From a virus, in IMG/VR virus record IMGVR_UViG_3300042904_000042, positions 1 to 46,458 of that record: 46,458 nt of DNA, one strand, 5' to 3'. The position numbers and the translations under genes were made by a program. The first letter of the stretch is position 1. Each line of letters opens with the position of its first letter. Shown here one piece after another: positions 20,029 through 28,610 of the stretch. The notes beneath the pieces were generated by a model that was not told the origin of the DNA, made no database searches, and saw only the letters and a list, made by a program, of their open reading frames with translations.

Positions 20029-20414
20029 CTTAAGAAGAGTTGCTCGGCCTCTTGAATCTGACGTAAATTACCATGTCCGGTAATGCCGAGCTCTGCGAAA
20101 ATCTCAGTCAGTGTCTCTAACTCTTTACGAGTGAGATTGACATTAAGAATAAGATGACCGTGGCCAGGCGTCCTTGACACCTTGTAAACATGGTCCACAT
20201 CTATGTCTAACATTAGCTTATGGACTTCATGCTTACCTGAATACCAACGGCTACCAATTAGGACTTCTTCATTTGTCTTGAAATCTACGTTTGAGTCCGG
20301 ACCTGGTATCTTTCTACGTTTGGTGTTAGCAAATTCGTCGTTGGATTTATGTGCTACGTTTGTGATGGCTGCAAAGAATTCGTTATCCTTAAGCCAATTA
20401 GGTAGGGATACCAT
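20022..20414 (-). CDS. Conserved actinophage-type protein (130 aa), unknown function
   Basis: The C-terminal two thirds contain HKLMLDIDVDHVYKVSRTPG, then HGHLILNVNLTRKELETLTE and GITGHGNLRQI. I recall a similar order, MLDLD ... STPGHSHLY, in uncharacterised actinophage proteins. The mix of Asp pairs and GHxHL could be metal-binding, but no catalytic role is established. It lies between the duplicated 'GMxLxDxIREG' genes and the exonuclease genes. Confidence 0.65.
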   Translation of the reverse strand: MVSLPNWLKDNEFFAAITNVAHKSNDEFANTKRRKIPGPDSNVDFKTNEEVLIGSRWYSGKHEVHKLMLDIDVDHVYKVSRTPGHGHLILNVNLTRKELETLTEIFAELGITGHGNLRQIQEAEQLFLRW

Positions 20415-20649
20415 AGCCCTTTTCGTTAAGAGTCTTTGCTGCGGCGGTTAGTGCACAAGCATTCTCAGTCATGTTGCCCCAACCCATTGTCTGACGAGTG
20501 GTCTTAGAACCCTCGCGGATAAGGTCGGAAAGCTTCATGCCAATTACGGAATCAAACTCGTCAAAGCCCAATTCAGAAGGGGATGGAAGAGTTGGGTCCG
20601 ATGGAATAGGTGTCGTCATTGGTACATTCGTAACAGGCGTGTCGGACAT
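20398..20649 (-). CDS. Small 'VIGMKLSDLIREG' protein (83 aa), paralogue of 21242-21493
   Basis: The start at 20649 is chosen because GGAGG lies shortly upstream. After a Pro/Thr-rich disordered N-terminus comes EFDSVIGMKLSDLIREG, then QTMGWGNMTENACALTAAAK and a final KGYG. The gene at 21242-21493 has the same order: EFNAVIGMTLADAIREG, QAMGWGDGVNSGCALTVAAL, KKGYK. They are a duplicated pair. Function unknown. Confidence 0.65.
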   Translation of the reverse strand: MSDTPVTNVPMTTPIPSDPTLPSPSELGFDEFDSVIGMKLSDLIREGSKTTRQTMGWGNMTENACALTAAAKTLNEKGYGIPT

Positions 20650-21022
20650 TTGTAATCTTTCCTCCGGCCTTACAGGGACCACAATACAATACGTCGCTTT
20701 TGACTACACAACCACAGGTAAAGATAATTACTTGACGTGGTGGATTTGGAGCAGGTGAGCGTGTGTATTCTGTGCTACCAGTTTTTGGTAGTCCTGGATC
20801 GATAGGGATAGATGGATAAAACGTTGGTTGCTCGTCGAGAGTATCTATCCAGTCAGCTATTGCTTCGCGAGACCATCCGAATGTATCATTGAGTTGGATG
20901 ATAACGTCGTCTAGCGGGAGAGGAGGGGCATCCTGTGAGCAGACTGGATGCTTAACTAGAATTCTAGTTAATACCCTGCCTAAGTCCTGACCCTTAATTG
21001 TGGTAGTCTTATAGACAATCAT
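20573..21022 (-). CDS. Protein with degenerate zinc-finger motif and C-terminal zinc ribbon (149 aa)
   Basis: ATG 21022 is the first start after the upstream stop at 21066. The segment VIIQLNDTFGWSREAIADWI, then DTLDEQPTFYP, matches VIQHLNDVHEWTREKIADWL and DTLDEQPIFYP in the gene 21393-22448, but here the finger His and Cys are partly lost. A ribbon CGCVVKSDVLYCGPC and CYEC follow. It overlaps the downstream gene by 77 nt. These look like duplicated modules. Function unknown. Confidence 0.6.
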   Translation of the reverse strand: MIVYKTTTIKGQDLGRVLTRILVKHPVCSQDAPPLPLDDVIIQLNDTFGWSREAIADWIDTLDEQPTFYPSIPIDPGLPKTGSTEYTRSPAPNPPRQVIIFTCGCVVKSDVLYCGPCKAGGKITNVRHACYECTNDDTYSIGPNSSIPF

Positions 21023-21065
21023 CTTGCTAGAGAACTGATTAAGGGTAAGCCGCTGTTTCCGTAAT

Positions 21066-21242
21066 TCAGTTTGCTTCTTGCGGAGAAAAGACAGCCTTCG
21101 ACTTCTTGACAAAGGAGGCGTTTGCACGATAGACCTCTTGGCCGTTTTTAGTATAGATAAGAAAAGGTGGCATGTCGTGTACTTCATCAGCGTCGACGTG
21201 TTCAATTTCTTGTGACTCGCCGATCTGAACCTCAAAATGCAT
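21066..21242 (-). CDS. 58-aa hypothetical protein
   Basis: ATG 21242 overlaps the stop of the upstream gene (TAATG), and the product runs from MHFEVQIGESQEIE through MPPFLIYTKNGQEVYRANAS to FSPQEAN. It is acidic at the N-terminus and beta-rich in the middle. A longer frame on the same strand (up to 21235) is basic and looks like a shadow. The translational coupling supports this small gene. Function unknown. Confidence 0.6.
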   Translation of the reverse strand: MHFEVQIGESQEIEHVDADEVHDMPPFLIYTKNGQEVYRANASFVKKSKAVFSPQEAN

Positions 21243-21493
21243 TACTTGTAACCCTTCTTTTCAATGGCTAGAGCTGCCACCGTAAGAGCACAACCGGAAT
21301 TAACTCCGTCGCCCCAACCCATTGCCTGCGGCATAAACTCCGCGCCCTCTCGAATGGCATCGGCCAGAGTCATACCGATTACGGCATTAAACTCATCCTG
21401 AGTGCTTAGTGGACTTGCCGGTAGCGTGTTTGGGGCAGGGGACACCTTGGACGTAATGCTTTCCGGTGCAGTTGCAAGTGTATTCTGGAACAT
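21242..21493 (-). CDS. Small 'VIGMTLADAIREG' protein (83 aa), paralogue of 20398-20649
   Basis: The C-terminal 55 residues align by eye with the gene at 20398-20649 (see that entry), including the GWG and CALT motifs. The N-terminal 30 residues are Pro/Ser/Thr-rich and unlike. It overlaps the 3' end of the zinc-finger protein gene by 101 nt, so its start could be later. I recall this C-terminal pattern in uncharacterised actinobacterial proteins. Function unknown. Confidence 0.65.
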   Translation of the reverse strand: MFQNTLATAPESITSKVSPAPNTLPASPLSTQDEFNAVIGMTLADAIREGAEFMPQAMGWGDGVNSGCALTVAALAIEKKGYK

Positions 21494-22448
21494 TTAGGTA
21501 CTCCTGTAATTTGTTAACGATTCCGGCACAGTAGTGATGTGAACCGGAGAAACTCAATACGTACTTGACATTGTCATTCATTTTGAATGACTGACTTGTG
21601 TATTCTTGGATAAGCTTTGTTACGTTGGCGACCTGCTCCGAACTCATTTCCTTGATAGCTTTGTCTGGTAACTCGATTTTGAGTTTCCAGCTATCGTTAT
21701 AGGATTTGATGATATCAGCGGGTGCTACAGCTTCTGTTATCTGTAATGCTAATGGAGCTGGCTTCTTCTCCATCGTGATAAGAATATTGTCCCACATCTT
21801 CTTTAAAGATACGTGGACCTTATTCATCTCGATGGCAAAAGCCATTGAAGAGGCTGTGATCTTGTCAGTTGAAATTGCGAAGTTCTGAATCTGCTCTGCG
21901 GTTAGTACATGTTCAAGCTTGCCCATACCAATTGGCTTGGCGTGCCATTGGGCAGCGGGTGGATTACAATCTGAGCATTCGCAATCAGGTCCGCATGTAT
22001 CAGGATAGAAGATTGGCTGTTCATCTAAAGTATCTAGCCAGTCAGCAATCTTCTCACGGGTCCATTCGTGAACGTCATTGAGATGCTGAATGACGTTGCT
22101 GATTGATCCAGGTTGATGACAGCCCGGACATGTTGCTGGCTTATAGAATTCGTTTCGATGCCTACTGATTAAGCTAGGACCTTTACCCGAGGGTATCGAC
22201 GCAAACGATGGTGTTGCCAGTGCCATACTATTTGTCGCTTTCCCCGCTAGGTAGTTGGAATAGACTTCTTTGTAGTAGTTCCATTGTTGTGATGCTACGG
22301 CAGCTTGAGCAGCTTTGGTATCGTCGAGTGGTTTGGCGTCTTTGCTGTCCCACAGGTAAGCGCCTATTTGTGCATCAAGGCTTTCGGGGGAATCCACATG
22401 TTCACCTCCTATGCACACTATCTTAGCGTCGTCGATCTTCCTCGTCAA
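21393..22448 (-). CDS. Large hypothetical protein with C2H2-like zinc finger (351 aa)
   Basis: Residues 107-140 read CPGCHQPGSISNVIQHLNDV, then HEWTREKIADWLDTLDEQ: a CxxC ... HxxxxH finger followed by a conserved WTREKIADWL helix that recurs in many actinophage proteins. After an acidic CxxxCxCxxC patch (CGPDCECSDC) comes a long helical region, and the C-terminus has further Cys/His (YTCNCTGKHY, VPCPKH). DNA or RNA binding is likely but unproven. It lies directly downstream of the holin-like gene. Confidence 0.65.
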   Translation of the reverse strand: MTRKIDDAKIVCIGGEHVDSPESLDAQIGAYLWDSKDAKPLDDTKAAQAAVASQQWNYYKEVYSNYLAGKATNSMALATPSFASIPSGKGPSLISRHRNEFYKPATCPGCHQPGSISNVIQHLNDVHEWTREKIADWLDTLDEQPIFYPDTCGPDCECSDCNPPAAQWHAKPIGMGKLEHVLTAEQIQNFAISTDKITASSMAFAIEMNKVHVSLKKMWDNILITMEKKPAPLALQITEAVAPADIIKSYNDSWKLKIELPDKAIKEMSSEQVANVTKLIQEYTSQSFKMNDNVKYVLSFSGSHHYCAGIVNKLQEYLNVPEYTCNCTGKHYVQGVPCPKHATGKSTKHSG

Positions 22449-22758
22449 GTAAGGCGTGCCTTGGTTTGTATGGCGGAATTAAAGAATTAGGGATGTCCGT
22501 ATAGTGCGATCTCATAGACATCATCCAGGCGATGAAAACCTGTATGAGGTAACCCTTAAGGTCTGAATTGAATGTCACTGTAGGTACTACGGCAGCCAAT
22601 GCCGACAATGCCGCGTAGATAATTGACTGTAGGTAAGGCGGCCAACCAGTAACACGTGAAACAGCATTAACCAATAGGGGAATGACCAGACCCAATAAGC
22701 CTGGTATGATAAGAGGGTAAAGCTGCTGTAACTGAGAGTAGTCAAGATTAAATTCCAT
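22423..22758 (-). CDS. Holin-like membrane protein (111 aa)
   Basis: Three hydrophobic segments are visible: residues 14-32 (YPLIIPGLLGLVIPLLVNA), 42-60 (LQSIIYAALSALAAVVPT) and a weaker one near 70-80 (LIQVFIAWMMSM). The last 30 residues are charged (HALLDEEDRRR). The gene starts 2 nt after the endolysin stop. Size, topology and position fit a holin that permeabilises the membrane at lysis, though holins share little sequence. Confidence 0.7.
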   Translation of the reverse strand: MEFNLDYSQLQQLYPLIIPGLLGLVIPLLVNAVSRVTGWPPYLQSIIYAALSALAAVVPTVTFNSDLKGYLIQVFIAWMMSMRSHYTDIPNSLIPPYKPRHALLDEEDRRR

Positions 22759-22760
22759 TG

Positions 22761-23390
22761 CTAGATTCCCATTGCCTTCCGAGTAGCCGGACCTGCAATG
22801 CCATCAACTGCTAGACCATGTCCATAGTTACGCTGGAATCGCTTAACTGCCTCAGTAGTCTTTGGACCATAAACACCATCAACAGCGAGGTTGAGACGGT
22901 AATAGCGATTCAAGAATCCTTGTAGCTTCTTAGTGAAGTCTGCATTGTTAGGAATGTTTGGCTGCGGCTGAGGGTGTGGTTGAGCAACAACGCCACGCAG
23001 AGATGGCAGGTTCCAATTACTACCATTCATTGCAGTAGTGCCAGGCTTAGCCGAGATGTGGAAATGTGCACGGTGTGGATTCGAGCCATTGTATTTGACC
23101 CACCGCTTGTTAGAGTGGTGCCAGTATAGAGCATTAGCAATTAGCTCGAGAATTCTGCTATCACCAGACGCTGCCAACTCGTCGGTGAATGTATTAATGT
23201 TGACGCCGCCATCCGGGTCGTGAGTGATGTCTAGAGCGTGAACCCAACCATTCTTATCCGGGTTGTGATAGCTCTGACGGGCGGCGTGTGCGGGATCTCC
23301 AATCCATCCATCGGATGCCTTAGAGCGATTAGGCCACCGTGCATTAATCTGGCTACGTAAGGTAACCAGTGCTGGAACTAATGAAGCCAT
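22761..23390 (-). CDS. Endolysin: M15-like peptidase with peptidoglycan-binding domain (209 aa)
   Basis: Residues 1-120 have the LAS/M15-like pattern: GWIGDPAHAARQSYHNPDK (metal His and Asp region), WVHALDITHDPDGG, and NPHRAHFHIS with the final HxH. A Pro/Gln linker (AQPHPQPQPNIPN) leads to PG_binding_1 at 150-209 (FLNRYYRLNLAVDGVYGP, TTEAVKRFQ, GLAVDGIAGPATR). It would cleave peptide stems in peptidoglycan. There is no signal peptide, so release depends on the adjacent holin. Confidence 0.88.
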   Translation of the reverse strand: MASLVPALVTLRSQINARWPNRSKASDGWIGDPAHAARQSYHNPDKNGWVHALDITHDPDGGVNINTFTDELAASGDSRILELIANALYWHHSNKRWVKYNGSNPHRAHFHISAKPGTTAMNGSNWNLPSLRGVVAQPHPQPQPNIPNNADFTKKLQGFLNRYYRLNLAVDGVYGPKTTEAVKRFQRNYGHGLAVDGIAGPATRKAMGI

Positions 23391-25024
23391 TAGAAAAACC
23401 TCCCTGCCGGAACTGCCTCGGCTTTATTGTAGACTGGAAACTCGGACTTAATAAGCTCGGACTCTCGTGCTTTGGCTTGCTTGCGTGTGGGATACCAATC
23501 AATCTCAGTGAGACTGGTATCTACATCACGCCACCAATCTTTTTCTCTGGCATGTTCTTTTTGGCGGCTAGCAGGATCAAATGCAATACCGACATATAGA
23601 AGCCGGCCCTGTTCCCCGTCGTAATCACCATAAAATTGATAAACGGCAGTCGTGCGGTCGATGATACTCCGACGTTTAGTTTGCCGGAACGGGGCTTGGA
23701 CTTTATTACCAGCAGCAATAGTCTGCGTGGCTTTGTCTGTAATGAGCGGGGTGCGGAATCGCGTATAAACTCTGGAATCCAGGGAGAAGAAGTAGCCGAC
23801 ACCCGGGGTGGATTTAGGGATACGAGAACAATTGGCACCTGATTGCTCTGCCCCTGTACCGAGTGCGGCATCAGTCATCTCCCTATTCTTAGTTGCATGA
23901 CATAAACGCTGAGGGAACAGGTCTCTCATCCGGCCCAATGCATCAATCTGACTGAGCTGGGAGAGAGCTATTACAATGAATCCCGCCTTACGGCCTGCCG
24001 ATAGAATCTGCCCAAAGTCAGAACGCTGGTCATAGTTGGGGAGAGTAAGGAGTTCGTCGACGACGAGAACATTTAAGGGGTACTCTTCATTATTAGGGTT
24101 CTTACGTCTACCGGCTTCCTTAAGAGCATTAAGACGTGTCAGCATAGCCTCATGCATCGACGAAATCATTAGCTCGATATCAGAGAAGCGCTGGACATAG
24201 TGCTCTTTGAATGGGCTGTTCTCTAGTTCAGATAGCTCTACGCCACCTGCGGGGTCAGCTACCCACAGACGATAGTGTATCTGCTTCTCATTCATTCCAT
24301 TGAGGACCGCCCACAGACAGTTGGACTTCCCTGACTCGGATTCTCCAATAATCAGTGTGGACGTAGTGAGAGACAGATTGACGGGCCGGTGGTCAGCATC
24401 TAAGCCAAAGGTAACAGATTCTTTATTCTGGGGTCTAGCCTGAATAATGTCCTCTGGATAGAGAATACGAGACGTGGGATCACCCCAAATGATTGAAATG
24501 TATGCTCGGAATGGCTCTGAGTTATTGACCTTAACCTCGTACGCTTTAAGGATACTAGCAATGCGTTCGTGGTTGTTGGCAATGTCTGTGCTGGTAATGC
24601 CCTGGTCAGACTTGAACTTACCTGTTAAGCCATTAGGTGTGTAACGGATCTTGCGTAGCGGAGGGATAACGTTAAAGCCCACACGCTTTAATGCACGTGG
24701 CCACCTGTGTTTAATAAGCCAACGCCGGCGCACAGCTTGAATGATCCGAGTGGGTGTCGGGTCGTGCTCGTAATGGAAATAGATCCATAGCAAAAGAGAA
24801 ATAGCGGCCGCCGTGAAGGCAACCGCTATATTTGTTAAGAAACTGGTGGTGGTCCAGAAAGAGGCAATCCCGATTATAATCGTCGCGGAGATAATCTTGT
24901 AGCGACGGAGCGCATCGAAGATGTAAACGAAAATCCAGAGCCAAATCGGAAGATTAATACGGTAGCGTAAGCGTAATCGGTCGGTGAGACCTTCCGTAAA
25001 AATGACTTCACTGTTGAGGCCCAT
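23390..25024 (-). CDS. FtsK/SpoIIIE-like ATPase with C-terminal GIY-YIG domain (544 aa)
   Basis: Two transmembrane segments (residues 44-62 and 66-84) are followed by a cytoplasmic RecA-fold domain: Walker A GESESGKSN at 227-235, ADPAGGVELS (FtsK-family DPKG-like position), Walker B LNVLVVDELLTLP near 310, and IALSQLSQ. This is the pattern of FtsK, SpoIIIE and the Tra translocases of actinobacterial plasmids. Residues 455-544 form a GIY-YIG-type module (TAVYQFYGDYD, LLYVGIAFDP, RQKEHA, ESELIKSEFPVYN). The combination suggests membrane-anchored DNA translocation with cutting; it overlaps the endolysin start. Confidence 0.82.
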   Translation of the reverse strand: MGLNSEVIFTEGLTDRLRLRYRINLPIWLWIFVYIFDALRRYKIISATIIIGIASFWTTTSFLTNIAVAFTAAAISLLLWIYFHYEHDPTPTRIIQAVRRRWLIKHRWPRALKRVGFNVIPPLRKIRYTPNGLTGKFKSDQGITSTDIANNHERIASILKAYEVKVNNSEPFRAYISIIWGDPTSRILYPEDIIQARPQNKESVTFGLDADHRPVNLSLTTSTLIIGESESGKSNCLWAVLNGMNEKQIHYRLWVADPAGGVELSELENSPFKEHYVQRFSDIELMISSMHEAMLTRLNALKEAGRRKNPNNEEYPLNVLVVDELLTLPNYDQRSDFGQILSAGRKAGFIVIALSQLSQIDALGRMRDLFPQRLCHATKNREMTDAALGTGAEQSGANCSRIPKSTPGVGYFFSLDSRVYTRFRTPLITDKATQTIAAGNKVQAPFRQTKRRSIIDRTTAVYQFYGDYDGEQGRLLYVGIAFDPASRQKEHAREKDWWRDVDTSLTEIDWYPTRKQAKARESELIKSEFPVYNKAEAVPAGRFF

Positions 25025-25433
25025 CGAAGTATCTCATCTCATCAGGTTCATTTGGTACGTGGATATCGTGGGATCGTAGGATGCGGGCGAGCAATTCACA
25101 ATATTCAATAATCTTGCGCATAGCGTTTGCTTGATCTCGGTTGCGTTCTTCTAGGTCCCACATGCGGTCTCTATCAGTAACGCGGGATTCCTCCATGGAA
25201 TCCATACGTGCTTTTAAATTTTCAAGTTCCCCCGACAACTTTTCATTTCTCTTTTCTAAATCCTCATTGAGCTTATCATAACCTTCAATAAGCTTAGCGC
25301 GTTCCTCCACTCTCGTCTGAATTAATGTACTTTTGCGGGTAAGGCGTGCTGTCAGATACCCAATACAACCAACTAAGACAACACCTGCCGTGGAGACAAG
25401 AGCGACGACGATACCATCTGCAATCATCTCCAC
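25008..25433 (-). CDS. Membrane-anchored coiled-coil protein (141 aa)
   Basis: One N-terminal transmembrane helix (residues 6-27, DGIVVALVSTAGVVLVGCIG) is followed by about 80 residues of coiled coil (KLIEGYDKLNEDLEKRNEKL and onward) and a short polar tail. Located between tail genes and lysis genes, it could be a spanin-like or lysis-accessory protein, or a virion-associated membrane protein. No motif decides this. Confidence 0.6.
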   Translation of the reverse strand: MEMIADGIVVALVSTAGVVLVGCIGYLTARLTRKSTLIQTRVEERAKLIEGYDKLNEDLEKRNEKLSGELENLKARMDSMEESRVTDRDRMWDLEERNRDQANAMRKIIEYCELLARILRSHDIHVPNEPDEMRYFDGPQQ

Positions 25434-25867
25434 CGCCGTTTCCAGTCCCGTTTATCCGGGGGCAAAATTGATTTGATATTTATTGGATTAGGCTCAGGCC
25501 AGGAAGCTACTATGAGAATAGCAATGAGTAGCGAGCCATAGACCACGGATCCAAGTACAGCCAGACGATAGTCTACATCAATAATAATCCAACTCAGAGC
25601 GTAAGAGGCTAATCGTTCAGCGGGTGGGAGGCTGAGAAAAGTATAGCCTGCAATAGTAAATTTAGGTCGTCTGACAAATCCAGCGATGACGGCTATAACG
25701 CCTGAGCCTGCCCATAATGCTGTACGTGCCCACCAAGGTAATAGATCGTGGAGAAATTGGGAAGCTGAGGCACTAGGCATTGGGATGCTAAGGGCATAAC
25801 CAATACAGATAAACATGAGACCAAATAGCAATAAGAATGCCCCACGTCTACCGTTAAGTTTAATCAC
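25424..25867 (-). CDS. Multi-span membrane protein (147 aa)
   Basis: GTG at 25867 (VIKLNGRRGAF) overlaps the upstream stop and has GGGAGTGGG nearby; a longer frame reaches 25894. Four hydrophobic segments are visible (FLLLFGLMFICIGYA, TALWAGSGVIAVIAGF, LASYALSWIII, LGSVVYGSLLIAILIVASW). The C-terminus is very basic (PDKRDWKRRWR). It may be another holin-type or phage membrane protein. Function unknown. Confidence 0.6.
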   Translation of the reverse strand: MIKLNGRRGAFLLLFGLMFICIGYALSIPMPSASASQFLHDLLPWWARTALWAGSGVIAVIAGFVRRPKFTIAGYTFLSLPPAERLASYALSWIIIDVDYRLAVLGSVVYGSLLIAILIVASWPEPNPINIKSILPPDKRDWKRRWR

Positions 25868-26190
25868 ATGCCCACTCCCGCCAATCGGCTCCACGCGTTA
25901 CGAACAGCTGTAAGAATTAATTGGTCGGAGATAGCTGTTTGATCGGTACTGTTATTAGGTACTGCCATGACAATGCTGTCATCAGTAATGATTACAGCCG
26001 CAAGTTTAAGGAATTCATTGTATTCTTGGCGGATGACAGAGTAGGCGAAGCGTAGCCTAATTTCGCCGATGCCGCCAGACTCGGTTCCTGAAATCACTTC
26101 CCGGGCTACAAGGTAAAACGCCATTGCCACGCGTCCCTGAAACACGTTATTGGCAACGATTGTTGCGCCAGTGGTCAGTGAAAGTGCCAT
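25864..26190 (-). CDS. Hypothetical protein after the tail-fibre gene (108 aa)
   Basis: ATG 26190 overlaps the stop of the fibre gene (TAATG), so the longer frame to 26286 is not needed. The product is mixed alpha/beta (AMAFYLVAREVISGTESG, IRLRFAYSVIRQEYNEFLKL, DDSIVMAVPNN). Coupling to the fibre gene suggests a small virion or fibre-assembly protein, but nothing confirms it. Confidence 0.55.
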   Translation of the reverse strand: MALSLTTGATIVANNVFQGRVAMAFYLVAREVISGTESGGIGEIRLRFAYSVIRQEYNEFLKLAAVIITDDSIVMAVPNNSTDQTAISDQLILTAVRNAWSRLAGVGM

Positions 26191-28610
26191 TATGCACCAG
26201 GCCCTAAGTAGGTCACGCCGATTTCTGTCGAGACATTGTTCCGGAGACCCCAAATAGAGGCGTTTGCTCCGACGTAATGACCCCAATACAATACGAGGCC
26301 AGCACCAAATCTAATGGTGCGAGTTGTCGACAGTCGTGCACCGTCGTTTGAATCTAGGAACCTACCGTTACCGCGTAATACCGATGCCGCAGCAGAACGT
26401 GAATTAGCTGTCATAAAGTGAATTACTGGACTGGTGCTGTTCGTTGATTGCTGAAATACAGTGTGCATTTCTAGCATGTAGAGTCCAGTGACCGGCAAAG
26501 TAATTGAACTGAACGTACCTAATACCGACGACAGGGAAACCATGTTGTAGTAGTCGGAGGTAACGTTCCACGCATTTTGTGCATAGGTATCAACGCCTGC
26601 TGTAATTACAGCCGTGTCACTCGGTAGAGTTACTTTGCAGTATGGTCCACGCGTAATTGGATAGGTGTAACCATCTGACTGCATAATGTGCGGCGAGGCC
26701 ACACCATTTACTTTGCGGGTATAGAATCGGATAGTGCGGTCAGAGTTAGGTGCAGCCGGGATAGTTGATGCCGGTGCTAGCTTAAATGATGCAATGATGT
26801 TCATGGAGTTGTTGATGGATGGTGAGTTAACTGTGGTAGATGAGGATGCGTTAGTTGTTGCTTTCTTGGTGTAGAAGGCAGAACCAATACCTGAGTCAGA
26901 GCCAGATCCTGCGGTCTTAGTAAAACCGTTGATACCTGACCCGAATTTATCTCCGGGTGAGTGTCCACCGGTTTGACCAAACAGAGCAAACTGGAATGTG
27001 TCTGTTGCTACGGGTGTAATTGCTGGCGTGACTAAAGTGCCTGTGCCTGTTTGTGCAGCAGAATCAAAATCGTCTAAGCTTGCAGAGGTAAGACAGCCCT
27101 GTACTTCTGCCATCAGGATTTGCCAACGGCAGGTATTGCCACCTGTATTGAAGGTCTCAAATGTGCGGCTGGCAGTTGGGTTCTCGATGTAATAGACGGT
27201 CAGGCGGTTAGTTCCTGATACGAATGAATACAGCAGAGTTGACCCGGCAGGCTGAGAACAGTTAGGTGTACCTGATACACCAACCTGCCAAATACCTAAG
27301 ATGATGAGGTTACTCTTTTGTGTAACTGATAGGTAGTACGGAGTGATTGAAGTAGACGCGGCTGATTGTGTCCAGTATCGGACCTGACGCATTTTAGGTG
27401 TCGCGGTACCTGTACCGGTAAGTTCTTGTAAGTCGATAATGTCTGAGTCGACTTGTGAGCCATCACCAAACTCCATCCGGCCCGACATGTAGACGTTGGA
27501 CTTTTCAGTCGTTGGGTCTTTAGCTACAGCAAAACCAATGTCCTGGTTGTCTGTCCAGAGGATAGGCGAGTTGCCAGCGTTTAATTCTAAGTGCCAGTCA
27601 TCCGGGTCACCGATAATGATGCGGCTGGCAAGGATTAACTCTGCGGCTAGCTTATCTGCGGTAATAGCACCAGCAGCAATTGCGCCAGCTAGTACAGAGT
27701 TAGCGGCTAGTTTATCTGCCGTGACTGCGAGTGCTTGAATCTCTCTAGCCGTAACTGCGTCGGCCGCGATTTTCCCCGCTGCGATTGCATCAGCCGCAAT
27801 GTTGCCTGCTTGAATCGTAAGAGCAGCAATTTCTGCCGTCGTGATTGTACCAGCGGCAATCTTTCCTGCGATGATGGCATTGCTTGCAATAGCCTCCGCA
27901 ACTACGGCCGCAGCGGCGATCTTATCGCTCGTTACGGCATCATCCAATAGCTTAGTTGCATCAACTGAACCATCAGCTAGCTTAGTAAGGTCTACCGCCA
28001 GCGGTCCAATCTTAGTATTCGTAACAGCGCCAACTGCAATCTTTGCAGCGGTGATGGCTTCATCTGCGATTTTAAGAGCGTCAATGATTCCATCTGTAAT
28101 GTCTGTTCCGACTGCTTTGTTGGGTGTCGCGAATTGGAAATCAGTTGGATCAGATTCTGTACCTGAGAGATTGACCGACGAGAGTTGAAAGCCATGCGAC
28201 TCATAACTAAGAGGGCTAACAATGTAACGGCCAGGTAGTTGGCTAATATTGCCCACGTGAATGCCGTCACAATAGACCTTTACATGAGAGAAGTCATGGG
28301 GTTGCTCTCCCGGAATTCCATTACAGGTTACTCGGATACCTGCGAGTAATGGCTCACAGATAGGAGGAAATGGGATACCAGGAGGGGTCGAGTTATTGAC
28401 GCTGGTAAATGCAACAGTACCATCGGGTTGGCGACCAATACGTCCACGTTCTACACCATTCTGTCTAAGGGGAATATAGCCACGGGTTGAATCTAGATCG
28501 AGAGATGAATTACCAAGTTGTGGGCTGCGGGCACCTTTTTCTAAATCCTCGATGCGCTTTTGCATCTTGCCTAACGCATAGACAAGGCGACTGGTTACCT
28601 CGTCAGCCAT
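26190..28610 (-). CDS. Tail fibre / receptor-binding protein (806 aa)
   Basis: An N-terminal coiled coil (RLVYALGKMQKRIEDLEKG) is followed by a beta domain and, at about residues 170-330, many short repeats of the type AADAIAAGKIAAD/ALTADKLAANS, typical of trimeric fibre shafts. The C-terminal 450 residues are Ser/Thr/Gly-rich beta domains, the last of which (from about 640) resembles a C1q/TNF-like receptor-binding head (TGLYMLEMHTVFQQ). It follows the Gp37-like tail protein, where receptor-binding proteins are expected. Confidence 0.75.
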   Translation of the reverse strand: MADEVTSRLVYALGKMQKRIEDLEKGARSPQLGNSSLDLDSTRGYIPLRQNGVERGRIGRQPDGTVAFTSVNNSTPPGIPFPPICEPLLAGIRVTCNGIPGEQPHDFSHVKVYCDGIHVGNISQLPGRYIVSPLSYESHGFQLSSVNLSGTESDPTDFQFATPNKAVGTDITDGIIDALKIADEAITAAKIAVGAVTNTKIGPLAVDLTKLADGSVDATKLLDDAVTSDKIAAAAVVAEAIASNAIIAGKIAAGTITTAEIAALTIQAGNIAADAIAAGKIAADAVTAREIQALAVTADKLAANSVLAGAIAAGAITADKLAAELILASRIIIGDPDDWHLELNAGNSPILWTDNQDIGFAVAKDPTTEKSNVYMSGRMEFGDGSQVDSDIIDLQELTGTGTATPKMRQVRYWTQSAASTSITPYYLSVTQKSNLIILGIWQVGVSGTPNCSQPAGSTLLYSFVSGTNRLTVYYIENPTASRTFETFNTGGNTCRWQILMAEVQGCLTSASLDDFDSAAQTGTGTLVTPAITPVATDTFQFALFGQTGGHSPGDKFGSGINGFTKTAGSGSDSGIGSAFYTKKATTNASSSTTVNSPSINNSMNIIASFKLAPASTIPAAPNSDRTIRFYTRKVNGVASPHIMQSDGYTYPITRGPYCKVTLPSDTAVITAGVDTYAQNAWNVTSDYYNMVSLSSVLGTFSSITLPVTGLYMLEMHTVFQQSTNSTSPVIHFMTANSRSAAASVLRGNGRFLDSNDGARLSTTRTIRFGAGLVLYWGHYVGANASIWGLRNNVSTEIGVTYLGPGA

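Noticed and set aside
20573-21235. Longer version of the zinc-ribbon protein starting at 21235
   Set aside because: Its first 71 residues are very basic and lie over the coupled gene 21066-21242 in another frame; ATG 21022 is the more plausible start.
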